64,000 bases of DNA from Marchantia polymorpha subsp. ruderalis (GCA_037833965.1 AP031354.1:31226001-31290000), one strand, 5' to 3'; positions 30,414-42,398 are shown, counted from the first letter of the stretch. Numbers and translations: made by a program. The notes: generated by a model from the sequence alone, not told the origin.

Positions 30414-30490
30414 CTATGACCCCCCTAAATTAGGGGGGTCATAGAATTGACCCCCCAAATTTGATTTTTAATTAGGGGGGTCAATTCTAT
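30414..30490. repeat. Two overlapping perfect inverted repeats (foldback)
   Basis: CTATGACCCCCCTAA and TTAGGGGGGTCATAG (30414-30444) pair around a single A. ATAGAATTGACCCCCC (30441-30456) pairs with GGGGGGTCAATTCTAT (30475-30490) around 18 nt. They sit between the 5S-like element and the minisatellite. Confidence 0.9.
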
Positions 30491-30716
30491 GAACGCGACC
30501 GTGGCCCCTCGGACCCTCGTACATACGAGGTACGAGGTCAGCAGTACGAGGTACGGAGGATATGCGACCGTGGCCCCTCGGACCCTCGTACATACGAGGT
30601 ACGAGGTCAGCAGTACGAGGTACGGAGGATATGCGACCGTGGCCTCTCGGACCCTTGTCCATACGAGGAACGATGTCAGCAGTACGAGGTACGGAGGATA
30701 TGCGGACCTTGGCCCC
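30491..30716. repeat. 69-bp minisatellite, ~3.3 units
   Basis: The array breaks at GGACCTTGGCCCC, joined to unrelated GC-rich DNA. Confidence 0.9.
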
Positions 30717-30860
30717 GGGATGCGGCATCGGGATCGGGCAGGGCAAGGGTGGCTAAAGGCGGGAGAAGGGCCCCCGGGCAGAGCTCGCGCTCCCCCCAAA
30801 GTTGGGAGCGCGAGGCATGCCCATGCCCACTTTGAAGGTCAAAAGGCATGCCTCGCGGCA
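30717..30860. repeat. GC-rich segment with hairpin
   Basis: CTCGCGCTCCC and GGGAGCGCGAG (30784-30814) form an 11-bp stem with a 9-nt loop. GGCATGCC-type palindromes follow (GGCATGCCTCGCGGCATGCC at 30845-30864 region). Confidence 0.75.
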
Positions 30861-31533
30861 TGCCCGTATTACAATATTTATATTTGATGTATCAAAAAAT
30901 ATACCTTTATGAAACTAAAGCACTCTTAGAAGAAGAAACAATCAACACAAAAATGAGGTCTTCAAATCCACACTATAGTAGAATCTCAAAGTGTCTAACT
31001 AAGGAATCAAAGCAAAAGTGAACACGTGTTTATGCTACCTGCAAAATAAAAGTGCAAGGCAATTTTGTGGCATAGAGGGAATGCATAGAAGCAGGAAACT
31101 ACAGCACCAGCCATATTCATATCAGCCATCAAAATTTGTGCACAACAAAAGGGCTAGACAATTCCGTGGCATGGAGAGAATGCATAGAAGCAGGAACTAT
31201 TGTGAAGAAAGAATGGAGATATTGCGACAAGGAACATAGCATATTGTGAAGACAGAAGAAATGTAAGAGTTAACCACATGAACCATGTATGTAACAAATG
31301 AAAGAGAATTTACAATGTGACGTGACTTTCTGGGCGGAAAACAACAACGTGCACTTAGAATATGTTTGTGAACATTTGCTGGCATCACGTCTAATCATGT
31401 GCCATGTAGGAGAGCTAGATCTAGTTTAGAGTAGATCGTCTAAGCCTCAAGGAAATATAGTTCCTCATGCTAGACATCCGGTTCATTTGCTGAAGGTAAT
31501 AAAGCCCTAAGGCCCTAGGACCTACCGACACCA
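30861..31533. other. Segment without recognised gene, present twice in the window
   Basis: AT-rich. It contains an imperfect direct repeat of about 45 bp (31056-31102 and 31156-31200, sharing GAATGCATAGAAGCAGGAA) that makes a repetitive 73-codon frame. It is immediately followed by the end of a minus-strand LTR. On minus it lacks a PBS, so it is flanking DNA beyond an LTR end, not retrotransposon leader. The other copy is at 60663-61335. Confidence 0.5.
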
Positions 31534-33786
31534 TGTAATAACCCACCAAAGGCTAAAACTGCAGTATGGTGGTAAAAAGATCGAACCCACAGGAACAGAG
31601 GCAACACACAGAGTACAAAGTGTCACTTTTAACAGACTTTTGGAGAGTTTGAATTCTCATGTGACTGTCACTCCCAGAAATACTGCAGTGCTCGACTCGG
31701 AGGCCACTCGGAGGATGCTCAACTCGGAGGTCGCTCGGAGGATGCTCGACTCGGAGGATGCTCGGAGGATGCACAGTGCAACGTAAGTCACTCAACACAC
31801 ACACACACCTGAAACTGGAAAAGCACAACTCGGAGTTCGGTAAGGACCTCCGCTTAGGATTTCAGGGGGAAAGTATCTCAAAAGTTCACTCAGCGGCTCT
31901 GCAGGTAGTGACTCCCACTCCGGCTTTTACAGCCCTTCCGCCAGTTTCTACTAGCGTAGGGAACCCGGATTGGACTTCCCACTTCGGAACAAAGTCACTC
32001 ATACGCGTTGGACGTCACCCTCTACTCACACTAAGCGTAGAGAGTACAGGCCCGACTGAGAACTCAACTGAGACACAATCCAGTAACACACACATAACCT
32101 GAATTGATAACCAAGGTTTACACGAAGTAACAAAACTTCACTTTGGCATTAAGGGGAAACTTCCCGTAGTAGTACAATCAGGATATGTCACTCGAAGGTG
32201 TAAGGGGGAACTGTTCAAGTATCTAACTCGCAACCGGCTCTGAGCATCAGAAATCACCCGCAGGTGCAGATCCGCACTGCTCAAGTCTCTAACCGGTGTA
32301 CTAGCTCTGAACATTCAGACGAAGGCCTTCAGCTACAACATGCGGTAACTTCACTATGCTGCAGCTCCTCTACGTGGTGCCAGGACCAAATGCACAAACA
32401 CGCCGAGAAAGTGAATTCCTGATCTGCATTTCCGAAACTGGAAGAATCCCAAGGCAAAACGCCTTGAACTACTTTATACCCTCTAAGGTCCTAACTAACA
32501 CTACGTTGCACTACCTGCTCCTCTAAACTCCTGCACGAAACCAAGCTACACTACTGCACTCTGCAGATCCGGTACTACACCTCCTACGCGCCGAACTGCC
32601 TCGCACTATCTCCCTACCCTGCCAATCTTCCGACCGGCTGCGCAACTCCAGCCGCCGAAGGACTGCAATCACTTCCGACTCCAAGTGTGCCATAGTGTCG
32701 CGCGCACCCAACAAGAAGGCCTCTAATTTCCTCGCTACTCGCCGCCGACTCCGACTGTCACCCTCCGTCAACGCCGCCGCCCGAAGCTCAAACTCCCTGA
32801 GCGTGATCTTCTCTTGTGCCGCCACTTTCCAGTGGGCGTATCCTCTTAGACAGTGAGTCACCCGCGTCACCAACTCCTCTCGCGTCCGGCTGCTGCCTTC
32901 CACCTCTGCTAGCTGCATCTCCGCATATGCGCGCTGCGCCCTCAATTCCACGCACTCGGATTGCAAGTTGCGCAACAACTCCTCATCCTCCTTGCGCGTG
33001 TTTTGGCTTTCCTCTAATGCGCGCGTCTGGCGCGCAAGCTCCTCTGTTAGAATGTGGTTTTGTCTCCGCTCTTCCTGCAATTCCGACTCGATCTTTGCCC
33101 GCATTAGCTCGGCATCCGCCTGGGCTTTCGTCGCCACATCCTCCCGCTGTTGTTGCAGGGTTTGGTGTAGCCTCTTCGTGATCGCCAGGTGCTGTTGGAG
33201 GGCAGTATTCCTCATCTGCAATGTTTGGCATCTAGTGGCCCAGGTGGCCACCTTGCTCCTCGTCCTGCTCTTGACAATCTCCACATAAGACTGCGATTTT
33301 CTGGAACTCGAGTACTTTGCTGTCTTGCGATCCAAATATCGCAGGAGTGGCACTATCTGCTCGCACAGTACCCCTGTTGGCGTCTTCCGCACAGAGTCCG
33401 CTTCCTGCTCTTCCGAACTCGTCTCATCCTCTGTTTCGAGGATTTCAGTCGCCACAGAATCTCTTGGCGACTCCCTGGAACTGTGGCGCGCAGCAGCTTC
33501 CGCCGCGACTGCCGCTCCACTCACTACTAAAATATCCAAGGCAGTGGAGGATCCCACAGCCTTAGCCTCTGTTCCGGCTCGATCTTCGGTTCTCGAAGGG
33601 ATCGGCGCCGCAGTTACTTTTGTCACCCTTGCACCGCCCGCTTCTACTGCCTGCTCTTCCGTCGCAATCTGCGCGGAAGGTGTCTTCGCCGGAGGTGTGT
33701 CCGCCGAAGGCGCCCGCACAATGGTCGCCGGCCTTGTCCGATTCGCAGTCGGCGAATCTGGCCGACTCTCAGTTGACCGACTCGCG
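31534..33786 (-). mobile_element. Truncated LTR of a diverged subfamily (minus orientation)
   Basis: TGTAATAACCCACC at 31534 is the reverse complement of the LTR end. TATA (32472-32478), the CAAGGC/GCCTTG hairpin and the LTR ORF follow in order, clearly diverged from the element in region 1. The LTR is cut at 33786 inside the ORF and joined to a GC-rich array. There is no internal region. Confidence 0.9.
32523..33786 (-). pseudogene. LTR coiled-coil ORF, C-terminal ~420 codons
   Basis: Homologous to the C-terminal half of the 312-2867 product (SYVE..R.RTRSKVA, RAKIESELQEERRQN, TLREFELRAAALTEGDSRSR) with many substitutions but no stop or frameshift. It stops at the same relative point. The 5' half was lost at the 33786 junction, so this copy has no start codon. 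Confidence 0.8.
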
Positions 33787-34440
33787 CAAGTGGGATTTAT
33801 CGGACTCGTCCAGATTCCTGTGGGGCGCGAGGGGGCATCCCTCGGACGCCTCTAGATACCTGTCGGGCGCGAGGGAACGCGCGTTTCACGGAGTCTCCAC
33901 CCTCACTGACTCCAGACTGGCCCCCGGACGCCTCTAGATTCCTGCCGGGCGCGAGGGGGCATCCCTCGGACGCCTCTAGACACCTGTCGGGCGCGAGGGA
34001 ACGCGCGTTCTCACGGTGTCGCCACCCTCACTGACTGCAGACAGTCCCCGGGACGTTTCAAGATTCCTGCCGGGCGCGAAGGGCAATCCCTCGGACGCTT
34101 CTAGATTCCTGTCGGCCTCGAGGAGACGCGCGTTTCACTCTGTCTGGAACCCGGCCGGGCGCAAGGGAGATATCTCGGACGCGTCTAGATTCCTGTGGGG
34201 CGCGAGGGGCCATCCCTCGAACGCATCTATATTCTTGTCGGGCGCGAGGGGACGCGCGTTTCACGGTGTCTGGGACCCGGCCGGGCGCAAGGAGGATTTC
34301 CCGGACTAGTCTAGATTCCTGTGGGGCGCGAGGGGGCATCCCTCGGACGCGTCTATATTCCTGTCGGGCGCGAGGGGATCTCTCGGACGGCCTCTACATT
34401 CCTGTCGGGTGCGAAGGGGCATCCCTCGGACGCGTCTAGA
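33787..34440. repeat. GC-rich ~42-bp tandem array
   Basis: It begins at the junction with the LTR. It matches 45137-45790 better than the array at 15460. Confidence 0.85.
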
Positions 34441-34493
34441 TTCTCCAAAAAATAAGGAAATATGACTCTGACTCGGACTACCTTAGGAGCTTT

Positions 34494-34618
34494 ATGATTT
34501 GCGGAAGTTCCACGGAGTGTGGTCACCCATCCCAGACCTATTCCGTTCCAAGGGCGCTTAACCGCGGGGTTCTGATGGGATCTGGCATACCAGCCGTGAT
34601 GCGATCGGAATCACGTCC
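34494..34618 (-). repeat. 5S-rRNA-like element, minus-type
   Basis: Copy of 16041-16165. Downstream on minus, the T5 run is replaced by CATATTTCC. Confidence 0.7.
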
Positions 34619-35784
34619 ATGAAAGAGTCCCCTGAGATTTTGTTATCTTGTCCTGTGATAAATATTCGTTTGAGAGATAAAACAATCAAAAGTAAAATAA
34701 AAGCAAAAAATGAATAAAAGCAAAAAAATAAAAGTTAAAAAAACAATGAGATAGATATATAAACGAATTCCATAAAAGATTTCCAAGGAGATAACAGATA
34801 AATACGACTCTGACTCGGAAGTATGATCAGAACCGTTGATCTCTGAACCAATGTTAGGATTTCTTTCTGAATTATTAGTAATCCTGGATAGAAAAAGTTC
34901 CCTTTAGAATTTGGCAATCAGATCAGAAATTTTTATTTATGATGTTTTAATTCTTTTTTCTTAGAAACTGATATTCCTGCAATAAACTTGCATGAAAATC
35001 TCTTTGAATAAACTTCGTTATGGAATTCTGCGAGAATGGAGCCCAAGATAATTTGAAGTTATAAAATTTGAACCTAGAAAAACAATTGAGAGCGACACGT
35101 GTTCAGTATTCTCTCATTAATGGCACGGGTATTGTAATCTCAGGTCTTACGCGTATAAATACTGCAGCTGCACCTTCCCTCTCGTCCCTTCGGGGACATC
35201 TGAGTCACTGAGGGAAGACATGGACTTGAGTGACGACTGGTGAAAGACATCTTTCCTCGATGCTGATCCTTCGGGGATCTCCCGGACGGCCTCCATAAAC
35301 GATTACGGATAGAAACAGTAACATTTAGAAATTATAAATCAGGTTAGAAATTATTGTTTATTATTTCTTATTTTCTATTTGGAAAATGATATTCATGCAA
35401 TAAATCTGCATCTTTTTTAATAGACTTGGCTATACAAATTCTGCAAGAATTGAGCCCAAGATAATCTGGAGTTAAAAACATTTGAAACTAGAAAAACATT
35501 TGAGAGCGCCACGTGTTCCGTATTCTCGCATTAAAGGCATGAGTGTTGTAATCTCAGGTCTTACGCGTATAAATACTGCAGCTGCACCTCCCCTCTCGTC
35601 TCTTCGGGGACATCCGATCAGCGGCCGTTGGTAGCCGCTGATCGGCCGGGCGCAAGGGGAAGGTGAGTGGCGCGTCCCCTTGCGCCCTTGGCAGGAACTT
35701 GCAAATCGGCACAAAATTGAAAGCAGGAATTGAAGAAGAGAGGATGAGGGGAAGGCGAGCAGCAGCAGCAGGGCCAGAGAAAGG

Positions 35785-35817
<33 letters not shown>

Positions 35818-36859
35818 CGGAGACAGAGAGAACAAGCGAGAGCGAGAGCGCGCAGTGGCGAACGGCTTTGGGGCTTTAGGTTTAGGGTAGCAGGAGCACA
35901 GCAGCGGCAGCAGCAGGAGGCATACCAGCCCTGACGTGATCGAATCATGGCGCATTTTGTTATCTTTTCCTATGATAATCACTCGCATGAGAGATGAAGG
36001 AATAAGAAATGAAATAAAAAAATAAAACCAATGAATCAAATGGATAAAAAAAAACTTGAATAAAAAGACAAAACTAAAGACTCTGAAGAATGATCTGAAC
36101 AGTTGATCTTTGAGCCAATGTGGAGATTATTTTTTTTAATTATAAATGATCATGGATAGATAAATATGACTCTGAAGTATGATCTGAACCGTTGATCTTT
36201 GTATCAATGTTGGGATTTCTCTTCGATTCTAAATAATCATGGATAGAAACAGAAACATTTAGAATTAAGCAATCAGGTTAGAAATTATTATTTATTATGC
36301 ACTTTTTTTTCTATTTTAAAAATGGTACTCATGCAGTAAATTTGCATCTTTTTGAATAGACTTGGCTATAGAATCCTGCAAGAATTGAGCCCAAGATAAT
36401 CTGGAGTTATACACATTTGATAACTCGATTCTTGACTGACCGTCAGTCGAGATCATATCCTTCCTCAGTGACTCTAATCGATAGAAGTGTGGCCTTAGGT
36501 ATTTATTTTAATATGTTAACTTAGTTATTTCTTCATGGATTCAGTTTCTATGTCTTTCTTTCTTTATATCTTCTGTAATCATTTCTTCACGATTTCGATT
36601 AATTTTTATTATTTTTTTATGTCACTGTTTCTCTACATTTTCGTAATTTTATTTATTTTAATGCAATCATTTCTTTACATTTGACTGATTGAATAATTTC
36701 TGAAATTTTCTCTTTAGATTTTACTTTTTTATTTTTCATGGAATTGTTTTTTAATGTGCTTGTTTCTTTCTGAATATGTGATTATATATTTATTATTTTC
36801 TTAATTATCTCATGATAATTAAGAAAATAAGATAACAAAACCCCCCGGGTGCCTTTCAT
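34619..36859. repeat. AT-rich spacers with hairpin/AG block
   Basis: Diverged copy of 16166-18400. The hairpin is at 35614-35645. The GA run is the longest of the five copies (35786-35815). No gene seen. Confidence 0.7.
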
Positions 36860-36987
36860 CGACGTGATGTCCATCACGTCCGGACTGGTGTAACCCAGAT
36901 CCGATAAGACCGCTGCGGTTAAGCGCCCTTGGCACGGAAGAGGTCTGGGATGGGTGACCTCCACTCCGTGGAACTTCCGCAGATCAT
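36860..36987 (+). repeat. 5S-rRNA-like element, plus-type
   Basis: Full length with intact 5' hairpin. A T12 or longer run begins about 33 bp downstream. Confidence 0.7.
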
Positions 36988-37079
36988 AAACATAAGAAAA
37001 GTTCCTAAACTCCTTTTCGTTTTTTTTTTTTTTAATTTTTTTAATTTTTTTAAAATTCTATAAGAGGGATCGATTCTAT

Positions 37080-37197
37080 GAATGCGACCGTGGCCCCTCG
37101 GACCCTCGTACATACGACGTACGATGTCAACAGTATGAGGTACGGAGGATGTGCGACCGTGGCCCCTCGGACCCTCGTACATACGATACGAGGGTAT
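37080..37197. repeat. 69-bp minisatellite, ~1.7 units
   Basis: It ends irregularly (CATACGATACGAGGG) at the PAH fragment. Confidence 0.85.
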
Positions 37198-37362
37198 ATT
37201 CAAAATCTCCAGAAACGCCTTGTACACGTGCTCCTCCGCTGAAAATCGTGTCTTGACTTTGTTGATAAAGTTGATGGTCTGATCAGAGGCCGAAGAACCT
37301 TCCTCCCTTGAACGCTTCATCCTCCTTCGCCCTTCAGAAACACAGCTCACTTCTATGAACAC
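37198..37362 (-). pseudogene. SIN3-like PAH-domain fragment
   Basis: Same protein fragment as 18812-18980, ending at the same ATATTCAAAATCTCC boundary although the neighbouring minisatellite sequence differs. The fragment edge therefore predates the array differences. Confidence 0.6.
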
Positions 37363-37771
37363 AGCTGGAACTCAGCACGAAATTGAAACAAGATTTTTGA
37401 AACGAGTCGATTGAGGAGGGAGAGCGTCTTACCTCCCCTTGCGCCCGCACAGGATCGAGACGAGCGTCAGGAGGACAGGTGGCGCGTCCCTTCGCGCTAT
37501 GGACCAGATGACACTACCCAAGACTTTCAAAGGCAGCAGGAACTTGGACAGCACAAAATTGAATGCAGGAACTTGGATTTTAGCAAATTGGAAGGTGAAC
37601 GCGTCTTACCTTCCCCTCGCGCCCGCCGTGCCAAGAAAAACCGCTATGCTGTTGCGCTTCTGGCTGGTTGACGAGCGGAAACACGAAAGGCTGGAACGAG
37701 GCGAGAGGAGGAGCGAGTGCGAGACGAGCGAGAGCGCGCAGTGCCGAGCGGTTTAGGGTTTAGGTATAGGG
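37363..37771. other. Spacer with telomere-like motif; no supported gene
   Basis: Copy of 18981-19390, with GGTTTAGGGTTTAGG near 37750. Confidence 0.5.
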
Positions 37772-39154
37772 TCACTCAGAAAAGACATGAATTCCACCCC
37801 TAAAACCCCCAGGGAGAGCGGGAGGCAGGGAGGGAAGACCTGAGCCAGGCGTGCAAGCCTCCGCTCGCCCAGACCCAGGGGTCAGAGGACTAATTTCAAT
37901 AAACTCCAATCCATTGCCATCAGGATCGCAACAGAATATTGAGGGCACCATGCAGTGCTGGTACGGTATCCCTTCAAAAGAGAAATGAGGGTGTACGTTA
38001 TAGCAAAGCTTGTAGTCTGAACCACATCAAATCGTGTTTATATACAACTGCAAACACATTAGAAAATTCAAGGTCAGCCTAAAATCCCAGTTTGCAACTA
38101 CTATATGCTCACCTGCTTTCTCAAGTGTTTGTCGAAGACCTTCAACATTCTTGCAGTTAAAGCATGCATGTCTGTCGAAACCATCATGCCCAGGCCGACC
38201 GTGAACTGGATCAGGGTTGGGAACCTCCATGATATTAATACCCTCAGCTCCCAAAAGTAACCAAGCTCCTCTATACGGAAGCTCTGGTCTATCTGGACTA
38301 GTCATCAAACCTATTGGAATGAATAAAAGATGGTTAGCTATTTGATGAAAGCGGTTCGTTACTCACAGATTGCTGGAATGCATCCTTCGCTGTATTTCAT
38401 TTCCTCCTATGTCTAAGACTGACATAACTGTCAAATTAAACGGTACACATACCCAAAAGTCCACAGTAAAAATCCAGCGATTTCTCCAGGTTCTCGCAAC
38501 GAAAGGCGACATGATTCAGCCCTTTGAACTGGACTGCAATACCCAAACGCACGTAGAATCACTTCGCAGCCATCCATGCACTAGTTGATTGAATAAGAAG
38601 AATGACATTGTTTCATGAATAGTATTCATATTGATGAATCAAATATATCTGCAAGTTTTTCCATCGATCGAGTTTGGCACCAATTTCTTTCCCTTGATAA
38701 TATGGAACAAATGAATGAAAACAGACATGATTGTATGTGACTACAATAAAATTTACTTACAATTGGTCGACTGTGACAATCTACGAATGAAAATTTGCTG
38801 AAAATTTATCTATAAATGCTGAAAATGATGACAAACTTCACAGGTGTGGAATAGAAACGTACATGAAGGAGAAACCGTGAGAGATTTCGAGTGAACATCT
38901 GCAGGCTCTTTTGAAGATTTTGTATCTTTGAAGGTTGGAGGTGCTTCCTCTTCAGTATTTTCCATCGGCAAATTCATGAAGTCTACACTGTTGTCGCGTT
39001 GAAATTTCTCCTCGGGTAGAGACACACCATGAACTGCCCCACGGGAGCCCAGGTCATGCTCAGTGGACACAGATCCTTCTTCCGCTCTTCCTTCGTCCTT
39101 CAACATGTCCAATTCTTCAAGTTGATGGTTCTCCGCTGCTATGGCAGTTTTCAT
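37772..39154 (-). CDS. VOC/glyoxalase I-like gene, copy B (core exons complete)
   Basis: Minus strand, ATG at 39154. This copy keeps the exon lost in A and C: KGLNHVAFRCENLEKSLDFY at about 38455-38530, with a GTATGTG donor. It joins in phase to LMTSPDRPELPYRGAW (acceptor CCAATAG), then through GTGAGC and CTTTTGAAG to IPYQHSM...CCDPDGNGLEFIEI. All four likely metal ligands are present: H in LNH, E in IME, H in DRH, E in LEF. The family (glyoxalase I and related dioxygenases) acts on small metabolites; the substrate is unknown. The tail after EFIEI reads into CT-rich repeat before a TGA at 37772, so the original C-terminus is probably lost. Small 5' exons are not fully resolved. It may be expressed or a recent pseudogene. 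Confidence 0.6.
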
Positions 39155-39880
39155 GAGTTTTTATGTGCCAGTGGAATGAGGTATGAGGTAGCTGATCCCT
39201 GCCCCTGCCCCTGGGTCTGGGCGAACGCAGGCTTCCAGGCCTTCCTCACTTCCTCCCTTCTTCCCTGCCTCCCGCTTGCACGCCTGCTCAGGTCTTCCCT
39301 CCCTCCCTCCCTCCCTCCCGAGCCCCCTCCTGGCATTTCGCCCCTCTTCCTTACGACCGAAATCGAAACACGCCCACTCCGCCTCTCGCTTTTCTCTCCT
39401 GCGCCCCTCCTCCCTGCTCCCGGATCGGACCCTCCTCACAAACGACAGCAAAGAGACAGTGGCAGACGGCGCTTGTAACTCAGGTGACTACTGGAACAGA
39501 TGGACGACTGGACCCTGATGCGGCTGAACTGCACCTCACCCCATATATATAGGTCGTCTGTGCTACGTCCTCCGAATGAGGTAGCTGATCCCTGCCCTGC
39601 CCCTGGGTCTGGGCGAGCGCAGGCTTCCAGGCCTTTACTCACTTCCTCCCTTCTTCCCTGCCTCACGCTTGCATGTCTTCCTTCCCTAACTCCCGCTCCC
39701 CCCCCCCCTCCTCGTCACTAAAGGCTCAACACTTTTGGGGGAACGCGAGGGAGCTGATCCCTGCCCCTGCCCCCCGCTGCCTCCCGCGCATCGCTCACTT
39801 CCTGCCTCCCGCTTGCATGCCTGGCTCAGGTCTTCCCTCCCTGCCTCCCGCTCAATGATGTGAAAATAATAATGTGAAAA
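39155..39880. repeat. CT-rich repeated region with TATA-like site
   Basis: As 20629-21240 plus an extra about 120-bp CT-rich insertion near 39285-39390. ATATATATA at 39543-39551 lies upstream of the minus-strand VOC ATG. Confidence 0.5.
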
Positions 39881-40412
39881 CAAACAGAACACAATTCATT
39901 TCATTTAAGTTCATTGACGATGTCTTCATTCAGTGGCCAGTCACGGTCCCTCGATTCTTGACTGACTGGTGACTAACCCCACGGTTTATTCCGTCCGTCG
40001 TCAATCACAGTCCCTCGATTCTTGACTGACTGTGAGTCGTCAGTCCAGTTCATATCCTTCGTCACGATATGAACTCCACTTGACGACTGACTGCAGACCG
40101 TCCCCCGGACGTTTCAAGATTCCTGCCGGGCGCAAGGAGGCATCATTCGGACGCCTCTAGATTCCTGTCGGGCGCGAGGAGACGCTCGTTTCACGGTGTC
40201 TGGAACCCAGCCGGGCGCAAGGGGAATTTATCGGACTCGTCCAGATTCCTGTAGGGCGCGAGGGGGCATCCCTCGGACGCCTCTAGACACCTGTCGGGCG
40301 CGAGGGAACGCGCGTTTCACGGTGTCTCCACCCTCACTGACTGCAGACCGTCCCCGGGACGTTTCAAGATTCCTGCCGGGCGCAAAGGGGCATCCCTCGG
40401 ACGCGTCTATAA
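39881..40412. repeat. GACTG-rich repeats and GC-rich ~42-bp array
   Basis: Copy of 21241-21772 with scattered substitutions. Confidence 0.85.
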
Positions 40413-41010
40413 GCAATCAGGTTAGAAATTATTATTTATTATGCACTTTTTTTCTATTTTAAAAATGATACTCAAGCAAAAAATTTGCATCTTTTTGAAT
40501 AGACTTGGCTATAGAATCCTGCAAGAATTGAGCCCAAGATAATCTGGAGTTATACACATTTGATAACTCGATTCTTGACTGACCGTCAGTCGTTAGTCGA
40601 GTTCATATCCTTCCTCAGTGACTCTAATCGATAGAAGTGTGGCCTTGGGTATTTATTTTCAATATGTTAACTTAGTTATTCCTTCATGGATTCAGTTTCT
40701 ATGTCTTTCTGTCTTAATATCTTCTGTAATCATTTCTTCACGATTTCGATTAATTTTTATTATTTTTTTATGTCTCTGTTTCTCTACATTTTCGTAATTA
40801 TATATATTTTAATGCAATCATTTCTTAACATTTGACTGATTGAATATTTTCTGAAATTTTCTCTTAAGATTTTGCTTTTTTATTTTTCATGGAATTGTTT
40901 TTTAATGTGCATGTTTCTTTCGGAAAATGTGATTATATATTTATTATTTTCTGAATTATCTCATGATAATTAAGTTAATAAGATTACAAAACCCCCCGGG
41001 AGCCTTTCAT
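40413..41010. repeat. AT-rich pre-5S block
   Basis: Corresponds to 21773-22549 without that copy's internal duplication, so it represents the simpler form. Confidence 0.7.
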
Positions 41011-41138
41011 CGACGTGATGTCCATCACGTCCGGACTGGTGTAACCCAGATCCGATAAGACCGCTGCGGTCAAGCGCCCTTGGCACGGAAGAGGTCTGGG
41101 ATGGGTGACCTGCACTCCGTGGAACTTCCGCAGATCAT
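41011..41138 (+). repeat. 5S-rRNA-like element, plus-type
   Basis: Full length with intact 5' hairpin; GGTCAAGCG in the A-box region. Confidence 0.7.
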
Positions 41139-41218
41139 AAACATGAAAAAGTTCCTAAACTCCTTTTCGTTTTTTTTTTCTTTAATTTTTTTTTTATTTT
41201 TTAAGAGGGGTCGATTCT

Positions 41219-41462
41219 ATGAATGCGACCATGGCCCCTCGGACCCTCGTACATACGAGGAACGATGTCAACAGTACGAGGTACGGGGGATATGCGATCG
41301 TGGCCCCTCGGACCCTCGTACATACGAGGTACGATGTCAGCAGTACGAGGTACGGAGGATATGCGACCGTGGCCCCTCGGACCCTCGTCCATACGAGGAA
41401 CGATGTCAGCAGTACGAGGTACGGAGGATATGCGGACCTGGGCCCCTCGGACTATACGAGCT
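41219..41462. repeat. 69-bp minisatellite, ~3.5 units
   Basis: Same length and end form as 22761-23003, except the final GAGGTAAAAA reads GAGCTAAAAA. Confidence 0.9.
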
Positions 41463-42030
41463 AAAAATCTGGCGCTGCCCCTGGCGCATTCCTGGGAGTT
41501 CGGCAGTCCCTTTGTTCGGAAGCGAGGGAGGAAAGGAGGAAAGGAGGAAACAAATTGAACCCGGCCGGGCGAAATGGAAATCTCCCGGACGCGCCCGGGT
41601 TCCTGGGGGGCGCCAGGGGACGCGCGTCTCGCGGTGTCTTGAACCCGGGCGGGCGCAATGGGGGTCTCTCGGATGCGTGTAGAATCTTGTCGGGCGCAAG
41701 GGGGATCTCCCGGACGCGTCTCGATTTCCTTTCGCCAAGGACTGGTCTATCAGAAGTGTGCCAGGGCCCAAGGCCCAAGTTCGTACCTGTACCAGGGCAC
41801 CCTCTTCTTGCTGGTTTTGGGGCGCAAGGCCGTCCACTAACTGCCTTCCTGGAGAACTCTATATATTTCAGAATAGTTCAACGCTTTGGATCATGCCTCA
41901 GAGTAAGAGCCTTGGTTATGTTATGACCAGAGCTTCAACTCCAATGATTGCATACCCTTGAATCGGCCTTGGAAGAGTTGGCTTATGCCGAGCACACAGC
42001 CCTACTGTGCGTAGTCTCTAAACGATGGAA
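41463..42030. repeat. GC-rich spacer and conserved block
   Basis: As 24932-25555. GGAGGAAA is present three times in tandem near 41526-41550. Confidence 0.75.
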
Positions 42031-42398
42031 GTGTGGCCTTGGGTATTTATTTTCAATATGTTAACTTAGTTATTTCCTCATGGATTCAGTTTCCATGTCT
42101 TTCTTTCTTTATATCTTCTGTAATCCTTTCTTCACAATTTCAATTTTCTTTTATTTTTGTATTTTTTGGTCACTGTTTCTCTACATTTTCGTAATTATAT
42201 TTATTTTGAGGCAATCATTTCTTTACATTTTACTGATTGAATATTCTCTGAAATTTTCTCTTTAGATTTTACTTTTTTAATTTTATTTTTCATGGAATTA
42301 TGTTTTTTAGTAATGCTTGTTTCTTTCTGAATATGTGATGATTTATTTATTATTTTCTGAATTATCTCATGATAATAAAGAAAATAAGATAACAAAAC
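42031..42398. repeat. AT-rich pre-5S block
   Basis: As 24291-24650. Confidence 0.75.

Larger units (their letters stand above)
16013..33786. repeat. Segmental duplication, copy 1 (~17.8 kb)
   Basis: Nearly identical to 45816-63587 at an offset of 29,800-29,803. Translations across the block agree with only occasional single changes, for example near 16894, 22900-23000 and 24830, and a 1-bp difference near 21630. It includes two 5S(-) elements, six 5S(+) elements, the PAH fragment, VOC copy A, an SRA fragment and the truncated minus-strand LTR. Confidence 0.9.

Noticed and set aside
31018..31239. 73-codon ORF with two copies of an ARQF.G...MHRSR phrase
   Set aside because: The repetition comes from a 45-bp direct DNA repeat; there is no other support for coding.
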